Part shown: in pieces, positions 54,901 to 63,159 of the stretch | How positions within the stretch are numbered: the stretch's first letter is position 1 | How the letters are laid out: each line of letters starts with the position of its first letter | DNA from: Mesorhizobium sp. | GTDB lineage: Bacteria; Pseudomonadota; Alphaproteobacteria; Rhizobiales; Rhizobiaceae | DNA: 64,000 nt | Assembly (NCBI GenBank): GCA_004020315.1 | Contig: SAQG01000028.1 | Location: 1-64,000, forward strand | Direction of reading: 5' to 3' | Translations under genes and position numbers: made by a program | The notes under the pieces: model-generated | The model's input: only the letters and a program-made list of their open reading frames with translations | What the model was told of the DNA's origin: nothing | Database searches by the model: none

Positions 54901-55801
54901 GCGAAGCCTGCGCCATCTGCTGCCATCGGCCGGCAGCCTGATCGTTTTCGAGGCCGCCGGGCGGCTGTCGAGCTTCACCGCCGCGGGGCGGGAGCTCGGC
55001 ATGACGCAGGCGGCCGTGTCCTATGCGATCCGCGGACTTGAAGAGCAGCTCGGCGCGAAACTCTTCCAGCGCCGCCATCGGCAGGTCAGCCTTACCGAAG
55101 CCGGCGACCGCTTCCATGCCGACGTCTCGCTCGGCCTGTCGCACATCCGCAGGTCAGCGGAGGACCTGCGCCAGCAGGCGACCGGCGGCCATGTCACGCT
55201 CGCCGCGTCGACGGCCTTCGCCTCGTTCTGGATGATGCCGCGTCTGCAGCAGTTTCGCGACGAACTGCCGGGCATCGACCTGCGCATCCAGACCGCCGAC
55301 CGCGATCTCGACATCATCGCCGAAGACATCCCGCTCGGCGTTCGCGGCGGCGAACCGAGGGAATGGCCGGACTATCATTCGCTGCCGCTAGCCGATGAGG
55401 AAATATTCCCGGTTGCCGGCGCAAGCTATGTCGCGCGTTTCGGACTGCCGGATACCGTCGAGGATCTTCCGTCACACCGGCTTATCCACCTCGAAGAGCC
55501 GTTTCGCGAAGCTGCGAGCTGGGACGAGTGGTTCCAGTCGGCCGGGGTCAACATCACCGACGCCGGGCGCGGCTTGCGCATCAACGATTATGCCTTGGTG
55601 ATCCAGGCGGTCATGGAAGGGCAAGGCATTGCGCTCGGCTGGGGTCACCTCGCCGAGCGGCTGCTGGCGTCAGGGCTGCTGGTGCGCGTCACCGACCACA
55701 CGATGACGACCGGCAAAGGCTTTCATATCATCTGGTCGAGAAACCGGGAGCTCAGCGACAATGCCCGGAAGGTGCGGGACTGGCTGGCCGCGCAAGCGTG
55801 A
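54899..55801 (+). CDS. LysR regulator divergent from the MttB-like gene
   Basis: A 300-residue LysR protein of the GcvA-like group: N-terminal helix-turn-helix (about 14-60; SLIVFEAAGRLSSFTAAGRELGMTQ region) and a periplasmic-binding-protein-like effector domain (about 95-295). It is divergent from the MttB-like gene with 93 bases between starts and a T-N11-A palindrome on its own start. Control of the quaternary-amine module is the simplest reading. Confidence 0.9.
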   Translation: MRSLRHLLPSAGSLIVFEAAGRLSSFTAAGRELGMTQAAVSYAIRGLEEQLGAKLFQRRHRQVSLTEAGDRFHADVSLGLSHIRRSAEDLRQQATGGHVTLAASTAFASFWMMPRLQQFRDELPGIDLRIQTADRDLDIIAEDIPLGVRGGEPREWPDYHSLPLADEEIFPVAGASYVARFGLPDTVEDLPSHRLIHLEEPFREAASWDEWFQSAGVNITDAGRGLRINDYALVIQAVMEGQGIALGWGHLAERLLASGLLVRVTDHTMTTGKGFHIIWSRNRELSDNARKVRDWLAAQA

Positions 55802-55819
55802 GGCTCCCAATAATGCTCG

Positions 55820-56809
55820 TCAAACCGTCACGACAATCTTGCCGAATTGCTCGTTCGACTCGAGAAAGCGATGCGCTTCGACGATCCGGTCGAACGGAAA
55901 GGTCCTGGCGATCACCGGCTTTAGCGACCCCGACATCAGGCCTTCAAGGATGAACGCCTTGGCGGGGTCCAACCGCGCCGGATTGCCAGTGATTTCGTGG
56001 ACGAGATAGCCGCGCAGCGTCAGCGTCTTGGCCAGCACGGCGAACAGCGGGAACGGCGTCGGCTCAGGGCTCAAGCCGCCATATTCGATAAGAATGCCAC
56101 CCCGTGCCATCGCGGCCGTGAGAGGCTCGAAGATCGGGCCGCCGACTGCGTCGAACACCACTCGGATGTTGTCCGGACCGGCGATGTCCTTGAGCCGGGC
56201 TTTCAGACCTTCGTCCGCTGAAGAAATGACATGGGCGGCGCCGAACTCGAGCAAGGCCTGCTTTTTGGCAGATGTCCGCGTGACCGCGATCGGGGTCGCG
56301 CCCACGATGTTGGCAATCTGGATCGCGGCAAGTCCGACACTGCTCGATGCCGCGGTAATGACGACAAAGTCCTCCCTGCTGAGCTTGGCAATGTCGATCA
56401 GTGCGCCATAGGCGGTGAGATATTGCATCCAGACGGCTGCCGCCTCTTCCCAGCTGAGCGATGGCGGGTGCTTGACCACGAGCTCGGCGGGATATGTGGC
56501 AATCTCGCCATAGGCGGGCCAGCGGGCCATCGATAATGGCGGCACTACGCTGACGGCGTCACCTGGCGCAAAACCGTCCACGCCTTCGCCGACCGCTTCG
56601 ACGACACCTGCCGCCTCAAGGCCAAGACCGGAAGGCAACGGCGGCGTCTGGATATAAGTGCCCGAACGCATCAGCGCCTCGGCCCGGTTGAGCCCCAATG
56701 CCTTTACGCGGATCTGAATCTCGCCCCGACCGGGCTCAGGAATGTCGACATTCTCGATGCGCAGAACCTCGGGTCCGCCTAACTCATGAAAACGAACAAC
56801 ACGTGCCAT
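55820..56809 (-). CDS. NADPH-dependent medium-chain reductase (quinone oxidoreductase-like)
   Basis: A 329-residue zinc-free medium-chain dehydrogenase/reductase of the zeta-crystallin/enoyl-reductase type. It has the GroES-like N-domain and a Rossmann cofactor loop (ITAASSSVGLAAIQIAN), but no zinc-binding cysteine cluster. Substrates of this group are quinones, enones or short enals. It is divergent from a LysR gene 88 bases away, which probably regulates it. Confidence 0.85.
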   Translation of the reverse strand: MARVVRFHELGGPEVLRIENVDIPEPGRGEIQIRVKALGLNRAEALMRSGTYIQTPPLPSGLGLEAAGVVEAVGEGVDGFAPGDAVSVVPPLSMARWPAYGEIATYPAELVVKHPPSLSWEEAAAVWMQYLTAYGALIDIAKLSREDFVVITAASSSVGLAAIQIANIVGATPIAVTRTSAKKQALLEFGAAHVISSADEGLKARLKDIAGPDNIRVVFDAVGGPIFEPLTAAMARGGILIEYGGLSPEPTPFPLFAVLAKTLTLRGYLVHEITGNPARLDPAKAFILEGLMSGSLKPVIARTFPFDRIVEAHRFLESNEQFGKIVVTV

Positions 56810-56897
56810 CGGTTATAACTCCAAAATATTTGAACCGAATTAGCTATGGCAACAGCCATTCGGCGGGGCAAAACAGTAGAAACTGAGAGTTTTGAAT

Positions 56898-57800
56898 ATG
56901 GATCGCCTTACGAGCATGGCCGTGTTCGTCAAAGGCGTCGACCTGGGCTCGTTCGCGGCGGCTGCTGCGGCTCTCGATCTATCCGGACCGATGGACGGCA
57001 AGCATGTCCGGTTTCTGGAGGAGCGGCTCGGTGTGCGCCTCATCAATCGGACCACACGCCGCCAGAGCCTGACCGACTTCGGGCGCGCCTACTATGAGCG
57101 CTGCCGGATGGTAATCGCTGAAGCCGAGGCTGCGGATGCACTCGCGGCCGATCAACTTTCCGAACCGCGCGGAAAGCTGCGGGTCATCATGCCCGTGCAC
57201 TTCGGCCGGCGCTGCGTCGCCCCGATCCTGCTGAAGCTTGCGCAGCAACATCCTATGCTGGAACTCGATCTGTCGTTCAGCGACCCTATCGCCGATCTTG
57301 CAGAGGATGGCTGCGGTCTTGCCATCCGGACCGGCAATCTGGAGGACCAGGCCGGAGTGATGGCGCGTCGCGTCGCGCGCCAGCGCATGGTCGTCTGCGC
57401 GTCGCCATCCTATCTCAAGAGGCACGGATGGCCACAGCAGATAGAGGATCTCGGCAGGCACCAGGCCATCATCTATCGCCGGTCGGGCCGTGTCGTTCAA
57501 CCATGGCTGTTTCCGCGCAATGGCCAGCCCGCGGTGGCGGTCAACCCAGTCGGCCGATTGCGGCTCGACGACCTCGATGCGATCGCCGATGCCGCGGCCG
57601 CCGGCATGGGGCTTGCCTGGCTGCCATACTGGCTGGTCCGTGAGCGCATTCAGACCGGTGCGCTTGTCCCGCTGTTGCCGGACCAGCCCGGATTTCTTTA
57701 CGACGTCTATGCGCTATGGCTGCAGACGCCTCACTTGCCGCTGAAGGTCCGTCTTGCCGTCGACGCGCTGGCGGCAGCACTGCCCAGGCTGATGACGTGA
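56898..57800 (+). CDS. LysR regulator divergent from the quinone oxidoreductase-like gene
   Basis: A 300-residue LysR protein (helix-turn-helix about 5-60, effector domain about 90-298), typical of the group that controls a divergent reductase. The frame also allows TTG at 56892, but the ATG at 56898 has a GAGAG site and is preferred. The recognition region (ALDLSGPMDGKHVRFLEERLG) is slightly atypical, with PMDGK where most LysRs read PSAVSK. Confidence 0.9.
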   Translation: MDRLTSMAVFVKGVDLGSFAAAAAALDLSGPMDGKHVRFLEERLGVRLINRTTRRQSLTDFGRAYYERCRMVIAEAEAADALAADQLSEPRGKLRVIMPVHFGRRCVAPILLKLAQQHPMLELDLSFSDPIADLAEDGCGLAIRTGNLEDQAGVMARRVARQRMVVCASPSYLKRHGWPQQIEDLGRHQAIIYRRSGRVVQPWLFPRNGQPAVAVNPVGRLRLDDLDAIADAAAAGMGLAWLPYWLVRERIQTGALVPLLPDQPGFLYDVYALWLQTPHLPLKVRLAVDALAAALPRLMT

Positions 57801-57822
57801 AATGCGGAAGCGCGGTGAGCGG

Positions 57823-57869
57823 CGCGGATTCCTGAATTCCGCCCCTCCCGCATGGGCGGCGAATCCGCG
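57823..57869. repeat. Inverted repeat before mutL
   Basis: CGCGGATTC (57823-57831) and GAATCCGCG (57861-57869) are perfect 9-base arms around a 29-base spacer just before the mutL start. It could be a weak terminator for the LysR gene or a leader structure. No T run is seen. Confidence 0.4.
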
Positions 57870-57881
57870 TATAGTGCCGTC

Positions 57882-59756
57882 ATGCCCATTCGCCAGCTTT
57901 CCGAAACGATGATCAACCAGATCGCCGCCGGCGAAGCCATCGAGCGTCCGGCAAGTGTGGTCAAGGAACTGGTCGAGAACGCACTCGATGCCGGCGCTGC
58001 CAGAGTCGAGATCGTCACCGCCGGCGGCGGGCTGAACCTGATCCGCGTCACCGACGACGGCTCGGGCATCCCGCAGAATGAACTGCCGCTGGCGATAGCA
58101 CGCCACTGCACCTCGAAGCTCGCCGACAACATCCACGAGATCCGCTCGCTCGGCTTTCGCGGCGAAGCGCTGCCGTCGATAGGCTCCGTGGCGCGGCTGT
58201 CGATCCGCTCGCGCACGGCCAACGGCGACAGCGCCGCCGAGATCGGCATCGAGGGCGGACGCGTGTCTGCCGTCAAGCCGGCGGCCGCCAATCGCGGCAC
58301 CACGGTCGAGGTGCGCGACCTGTTCTTCGCCACGCCGGCGCGGCTCAAATTCATGAAGGGCGAGCGCGCCGAAAGCTCGGCGACCAGCGACGTGATCAAA
58401 CGCATCGCCATTGCCTTCCCGGCCGTACGCTTCACGCTGGCCGGTTCCGACCGCTCGACGCTGGAACTGCCGGCGACCGACGACAGTCCGGAAGGCCGGC
58501 TGCGCCGCGTCGCGCAAGTGATGGGCGCCGACTTTCCGGCCAATGCCATTGCCATCGACGCAGTGCGCGACGGCGTGCATCTCGCCGGCCACGTCTCGAT
58601 CCCGTCCTTCAGCCGCGCCAACGCGCTGCAGCAATACGCCTATGTCAACGGCCGGCCGGTGCGCGACAAATTGATTGCCGGCGCTATCCGTGGCGCCTTC
58701 GCCGACGTGTTGCCGCGCGATCGCCATGCGGTGACGGTGCTGTTCCTGACGCTCGATCCGGCGATCGTCGACGTCAATGTCCACCCGGCCAAGGCCGATG
58801 TCCGCTTCCGCGATCCGGGACTGGTGCGCGGGCTGATCGTCGGCGCCATCCGCGAAGCGCTGGCCAATGCCGGCATCCGTGCCGCCACCACCGGGGCAGC
58901 CGGCATGATGGCGGCATTCCGGCCGGGCGCGGCATCCTATGCGCATGCTGGGCCGGCCAACGGCCATCGCAGCTATGAGGCGGCTTACCGGGCCTCTGGC
59001 TTCGCCGGTTTCGATCCTTCCCGCTCGCCGCAACGGCCGCTGGACATGGGATTTGAACACCCTGAACCAGGAAACGGCGGCTTCGGCGAAAACGATCAAG
59101 CGGTGTTCGACGCCGGACCGCTTCACAGCGCCGACGCGCGTGCCGGACAGACTGAGACGGCGGAGACGCTGCTTGGCATGGCGCTGGGCGCCGCACGCGC
59201 GCAAGTACACGAGAACTACATCGTCGCGCAGACCAGGGATTCGCTTGTAATCGTCGACCAGCATGCGGCGCATGAGCGGCTGGTCTACGAGGCGCTGAAG
59301 AACGCACTGCATGCGCGCGCCGTGCCGTCGCAGATGCTGTTGTTGCCCGAGATCGTCGATCTGCCGGAAGAGGATGCAGAGCGGCTCGCCTTGCATTCCG
59401 AAACGCTGGCCCGCTTCGGCCTCGCCATCGAGCGTTTCGGCCCGGGTGCTGTTGCGGTGCGCGAGACGCCGTCGATGCTCGGTGAAACCAATGTCCAGCA
59501 GCTGGTGCGCGACCTTGCCGACGAGATCGCCGACAACGACACGGTCGACACGCTGAAAGAGCGGCTGGACAAAATAGCCGCAACCATGGCCTGCCACGGC
59601 TCGGTGCGTTCCGGCCGCCTGCTCAAGCCCGAAGAGATGAACGCGCTGCTGCGCCAGATGGAAGCGACGCCGGGCTCCGGCACCTGCAACCACGGCCGCC
59701 CGACCTATATCGAGCTCAAGCTTGCTGATATCGAGCGGCTGTTCGGAAGGCGCTAG
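57882..59756 (+). CDS. mutL: DNA mismatch repair protein MutL (endonuclease type)
   Basis: Couples mismatch recognition by MutS to strand incision. The 624-residue product has the N-terminal GHKL ATPase (E29 in KELVENALDAGA, DDGSGI, GFRGEAL) and a C-terminal domain with the endonuclease motif DQHAAHERLVYE (459-470), ACHGSVRSG and CNHGRP, so it can nick DNA itself, as expected in bacteria without MutH. A flexible linker (about 335-430) joins the parts. The ATG at 57882 begins the conserved protein; the frame is open ten codons earlier. Confidence 0.97.
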   Translation: MPIRQLSETMINQIAAGEAIERPASVVKELVENALDAGAARVEIVTAGGGLNLIRVTDDGSGIPQNELPLAIARHCTSKLADNIHEIRSLGFRGEALPSIGSVARLSIRSRTANGDSAAEIGIEGGRVSAVKPAAANRGTTVEVRDLFFATPARLKFMKGERAESSATSDVIKRIAIAFPAVRFTLAGSDRSTLELPATDDSPEGRLRRVAQVMGADFPANAIAIDAVRDGVHLAGHVSIPSFSRANALQQYAYVNGRPVRDKLIAGAIRGAFADVLPRDRHAVTVLFLTLDPAIVDVNVHPAKADVRFRDPGLVRGLIVGAIREALANAGIRAATTGAAGMMAAFRPGAASYAHAGPANGHRSYEAAYRASGFAGFDPSRSPQRPLDMGFEHPEPGNGGFGENDQAVFDAGPLHSADARAGQTETAETLLGMALGAARAQVHENYIVAQTRDSLVIVDQHAAHERLVYEALKNALHARAVPSQMLLLPEIVDLPEEDAERLALHSETLARFGLAIERFGPGAVAVRETPSMLGETNVQQLVRDLADEIADNDTVDTLKERLDKIAATMACHGSVRSGRLLKPEEMNALLRQMEATPGSGTCNHGRPTYIELKLADIERLFGRR

Positions 59757-59769
59757 CTCAGCGGATGCG

Positions 59770-59795
59770 AAAGAGCCGCTCTTTAGCGGCTCTTT
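59770..59795 (+). terminator. Rho-independent terminator of mutL
   Basis: AAAGAGCCGCT (59770-59780) and AGCGGCTCTTT (59785-59795) are perfect 11-base arms around a CTTT loop, 14 bases past the mutL stop. The 3' arm ends in TTT. It may also serve the convergent EamA gene, which ends at 59825. Confidence 0.85.
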
Positions 59796-59824
59796 GAGTC
59801 AAGAAACCGCGCCAAGCGATTGAA

Positions 59825-60718
59825 TTAGCGCTTCAAATTCACCACGATCACGCCGGTGAGCGCCAGTGCGCCGCCGAGAATGCCAAGCAGCGTCGGCACC
59901 TCGCCCAGCCAGAAGAAGCCGATCAGCGTCGCCACCGGCGAAACCAGATAGAGGAAGTTCGAGGCACGGGCTGCGGGCAGCCGGGAAAGTGCTGTCGCCC
60001 AGGCGGCGTAGGCGATGAGGCTGGGCACGATGCCGAGAAAGATGACGGCGCCAAGGCCAGCGGTATCGGCAACCGCCGCCTGCGCCAGGCCGCTCGGCAG
60101 GAAAGGCAGCAGGCAGAGCGCGCCGAGTACCATATTCGAGGCCGAAATGGTCAGCGGATGATGACGGGCAAACAGCGGCTTTTGCACGATGGTGTTGACG
60201 GCCGAGCACAGCGCCGAGCCAAGGACCAACAGCGCGCCATTGTTGAAATGCAACCCTTGTCCCTCGCCCATGGCGATGATGCCGATGCCGGCGAAGGACA
60301 GGAATGTGCCGGCCCAGGCCAGGCCTGAGAAACGTTCGCCGAGCAGCGCCATCGCCATGATCGCGGTGAAGATCGGGCTGACATTGATGATGAAGCCGGC
60401 GGCACCCGCTGAGACGGTCAGCTCGCCGAAATTGAGCATTGCCGTATACAGCGCAACGAAGACGGCGCCGCCGAAGACAAAGCGCCACAATTCATCGAGC
60501 CGGGGCAGCGCCGGCCGCTTGACTGCGAGGAAGATCGCCGCCGGCACCGCCGCGATAGCGAAGCGCAGCGCGCCGAGTTCCAGCGGCCCGAAAGCCACGA
60601 GGCCGGCACGGATCGCCGGGAAGGCGGAGGCCCAGCCAACCACCGTCAGCGCGACCGCTATGATTGCAGTGGTGTCGATCCGCTGTGTCGTATTCAACGT
60701 GCCGGTACAGGCGCTCAT
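59825..60718 (-). CDS. EamA-family DMT transporter
   Basis: A 297-residue inner-membrane protein with ten predicted helices in two EamA repeats (repeat 1 from about 18, repeat 2 from about 160). Drug/metabolite transporters of this type export amino acids, nucleosides or drugs, or take up small molecules; the substrate is unknown. It is divergent from a LysR gene (90 bases between starts), which is the likely regulator. Confidence 0.88.
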   Translation of the reverse strand: MSACTGTLNTTQRIDTTAIIAVALTVVGWASAFPAIRAGLVAFGPLELGALRFAIAAVPAAIFLAVKRPALPRLDELWRFVFGGAVFVALYTAMLNFGELTVSAGAAGFIINVSPIFTAIMAMALLGERFSGLAWAGTFLSFAGIGIIAMGEGQGLHFNNGALLVLGSALCSAVNTIVQKPLFARHHPLTISASNMVLGALCLLPFLPSGLAQAAVADTAGLGAVIFLGIVPSLIAYAAWATALSRLPAARASNFLYLVSPVATLIGFFWLGEVPTLLGILGGALALTGVIVVNLKR

Positions 60719-60807
60719 TTCATTGTTCTCGCGTTCATGTCCTCAAACAAACAAAACGCCTTTCCTGGCCGGTTGACAAACGACCAAATCGAGAGTGAGC
60801 TGTGACA

Positions 60808-61734
60808 ATGGATCACAGCTCAGACGCGATGCTGCCGCTCGAAACTCTGCGCGCCTTCGACGCCGCGGCACGGACGGGCAGCTTTTCGGCGGCTGCCGAA
60901 AAACTCAACCTCACCCATGGCGCTGTCAGCCGGCAGATCGCCAAGCTCGAGGACTGGCTCGGGCTGAAAGTGTTCGATCGCGGCGCGCGTGGGGTGTCGC
61001 TGACGATCGAAGGCAACCGCCTGCATCTGCGTACCACCGAGGCCTTCGCCCTGATATCCAGCAATTCGGACCGCTGGATCGAGCCGCGCGGCACCGCCGT
61101 GGTGCGACTGACCTCGATCCCCTCGGTCAGCGGGCTGTGGCTGATGCCGCGCATGGCGGCGCTGGAAAACAATCCGTCCAAGCTGCGCATCGTGCTCGAT
61201 GTCGATATCCGCCAGGCGGACCTTGCCGATGAGGGCATCGATCTGTCGATCCGCTGCGGCCGCGGCCGCATTCCCGGCCGCGTCTCGGTACAGCTGTTCG
61301 AGGAACATGTGTTTCCGGTCGCCTCGCCCGACCTCGCCCGCGAGATCGGCCGTGGCGACCCTGCCCGGCTGCTCAAATTTCCGCTGATCAATGATTCGGA
61401 TGCTTCGGCCTGGCGCGCCTGGTTTGCCGCGCACGACATGGACTATCGCCCGCGTCCGCAGGACCGCCGCTTCGAGGACTACAATCTGGTGCTCGACGCC
61501 GCAGCCCATGGCCTCGGCGTCGCGCTGGCGCGGCCGCCGATGATCGAGCATCAACTGAAGTCAGGCCGCATCGTCGCTGTGGACCACCGCAGCGTCCTCA
61601 GCCCGATATCCTACTGGCTCGACCGGCCTCTAGGGCGACCGCGCGCCGCCGCCGCCGAGCTTGCCCGGCGCATCGCGGCCCAGGCCGGGCTGGCGGCGGA
61701 AAAGATCGAGGATTTCATCGAAGCCGAGCAGTAA
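60808..61734 (+). CDS. LysR regulator divergent from the EamA transporter
   Basis: A 308-residue LysR protein of the GcvA-like group (HTH phrase TGSFSAAAEKLNLTHGAVSRQ, effector domain about 100-300). A GTG at 60802 is also possible. It probably controls the divergent EamA transporter and itself. Confidence 0.9.
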   Translation: MDHSSDAMLPLETLRAFDAAARTGSFSAAAEKLNLTHGAVSRQIAKLEDWLGLKVFDRGARGVSLTIEGNRLHLRTTEAFALISSNSDRWIEPRGTAVVRLTSIPSVSGLWLMPRMAALENNPSKLRIVLDVDIRQADLADEGIDLSIRCGRGRIPGRVSVQLFEEHVFPVASPDLAREIGRGDPARLLKFPLINDSDASAWRAWFAAHDMDYRPRPQDRRFEDYNLVLDAAAHGLGVALARPPMIEHQLKSGRIVAVDHRSVLSPISYWLDRPLGRPRAAAAELARRIAAQAGLAAEKIEDFIEAEQ

Positions 61735-61877
61735 GATGCGGGGTATCCACTTTGCCGGCTTGCTCGGCGGATTGTCATCCGAAGCGAAGCCGACTGAACC
61801 CAATCTTGTCTCGCTCCAAGCTTGACCTTGCCGGCATTTTGTGGCGATGACATCGTCATGAACCTTGGCTCCATGTC

Positions 61878-62111
61878 ATGATGAACCGCTTTGAAGGCCC
61901 CGGCGGCAAGGAAGCCCGTATCCGCTACCTGGACGGCGACTTCCAGGTGACCAGCCCCGGCGCCTTTGTGCGCTGCGCGGTCACCGGCGAAAGCATCCCG
62001 CTCGATGAGCTCAAATACTGGAGCGTCGCCAGGCAGGAGCCCTATGTGAGCGCCGCGGCCTCGCTGCGCCGCGAGATCGAGACACATCCCGAACTGCGCA
62101 GCCGACGCTAG
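61878..62111 (+). CDS. DUF2093 protein
   Basis: A 77-residue protein of the DUF2093 family, small and conserved in Rhizobiales, with the phrases RYLDGDFQV, GAFVRCAVTG and DELKYWSV. Function unknown. It starts at the paired ATG at 61878/61881 and lies tail-to-tail with lpxK, 18 bases apart. Confidence 0.85.
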   Translation: MMNRFEGPGGKEARIRYLDGDFQVTSPGAFVRCAVTGESIPLDELKYWSVARQEPYVSAAASLRREIETHPELRSRR

Positions 62112-62129
62112 ACCAGCTCGGCTGCAAAG

Positions 62130-63158
62130 TTACCCCCGCAGCTTGCGCTGCCGCCAGGCATCCAGCGTCTCGTCGATGATGCGTTCGGGCACGTGGTCGG
62201 GATCGAACACGGTGTCGATCTCCAGCACATCGAGCTGTCCGAGGAAATCGGCGGACGCGGCATCGTGGCGCAGCCGGGCGGCGTCCTTGGCGGTAGTGAT
62301 GAGGCCAAGTCCGGCGCCTCGCGCTGTCGTTGCCAGTTCGGCAAGCTCGTCCTCGCCGTAGAAATGATGGTCCGGAAACGACCGGGTCAGCGCAAGCTCG
62401 CCGCCGGCCTCGCGGACCGTGTCGAAGAATTTGTCGGGATGGCCGATGCCGGCAAAGGCCAGAAATCGCTTGCCGGCCAGTTCCGCCTTGCTGCTTGGCC
62501 GCGTATGCGCCTCGAAGATCGGTCGGCCGGCACGCGCCGCCTGGCGAACGACGGCATCGGCAGCAAGGCCCTCGCCCATCTTCAGCAGCGCGCTGGTGAA
62601 AACCAGTTGGTCGACGATATCGGCTCTGAGCGGACCGCCAGGAATGACGTGGCCGTTGCCGACGCCGTAGCGTGCGTCGACGACGACCAGTGCATAGTCG
62701 ATATGGATGCGCGCGCTCTGGAAGCCGTCATCCATGATCAGGAAATCACAGCCATGCTTTTCCAGCAGAAGGCGTGCGCCGGCGGCACGGTTCGGCGTCA
62801 CTGCGACCGGCGCGTGCTCGGCCAAAAGCAGCGGCTCATCGCCGACATGCTTGGCGGTGTCATGATGCGGATCGACGACATGCGGCTGCGCAAACGAGCC
62901 GCCATGGCCGCGCGACAGGAAACCTGGATTGAGCTGCATGCGCCTGGCTTGGCGGGCCAGCGCGATCGCCACCGGCGTCTTCCCGGTGCCGCCGACGGTG
63001 AAGTTGCCGACGCAAAGCACCGGCGCCTCGACCTTTTCCCGCGCCGCCGAGCGCATGCGGCGGCCGGCAACGAGCGCATAGATCGCCGACAGCGGCACCA
63101 GCGCCAGCGCCCGCCAGTCCGGTTCTTCCCACCAGAAGGGAGGCGCTTCGCTGGCCAC
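62130..63158 (-). CDS. lpxK: Tetraacyldisaccharide 4'-kinase
   Basis: Phosphorylates the 4' position of the tetraacyldisaccharide to make lipid IVA at the inner face of the inner membrane. The 342-residue product has the membrane-anchoring N-terminus (about 17-32), the P-loop NFTVGGTGKTP (52-62) and MDDGFQSARI. It apparently starts with GTG at 63158 directly after the waaA stop, so it is likely co-translated with waaA. Length fits the family. Confidence 0.95.
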   Translation of the reverse strand: MASEAPPFWWEEPDWRALALVPLSAIYALVAGRRMRSAAREKVEAPVLCVGNFTVGGTGKTPVAIALARQARRMQLNPGFLSRGHGGSFAQPHVVDPHHDTAKHVGDEPLLLAEHAPVAVTPNRAAGARLLLEKHGCDFLIMDDGFQSARIHIDYALVVVDARYGVGNGHVIPGGPLRADIVDQLVFTSALLKMGEGLAADAVVRQAARAGRPIFEAHTRPSSKAELAGKRFLAFAGIGHPDKFFDTVREAGGELALTRSFPDHHFYGEDELAELATTARGAGLGLITTAKDAARLRHDAASADFLGQLDVLEIDTVFDPDHVPERIIDETLDAWRQRKLRG

Positions 63159-63159
63159 C

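Noticed and set aside
57714..59693. A 659-codon minus-strand frame opposite mutL
   Set aside because: Shadow of mutL, which has all its motifs.
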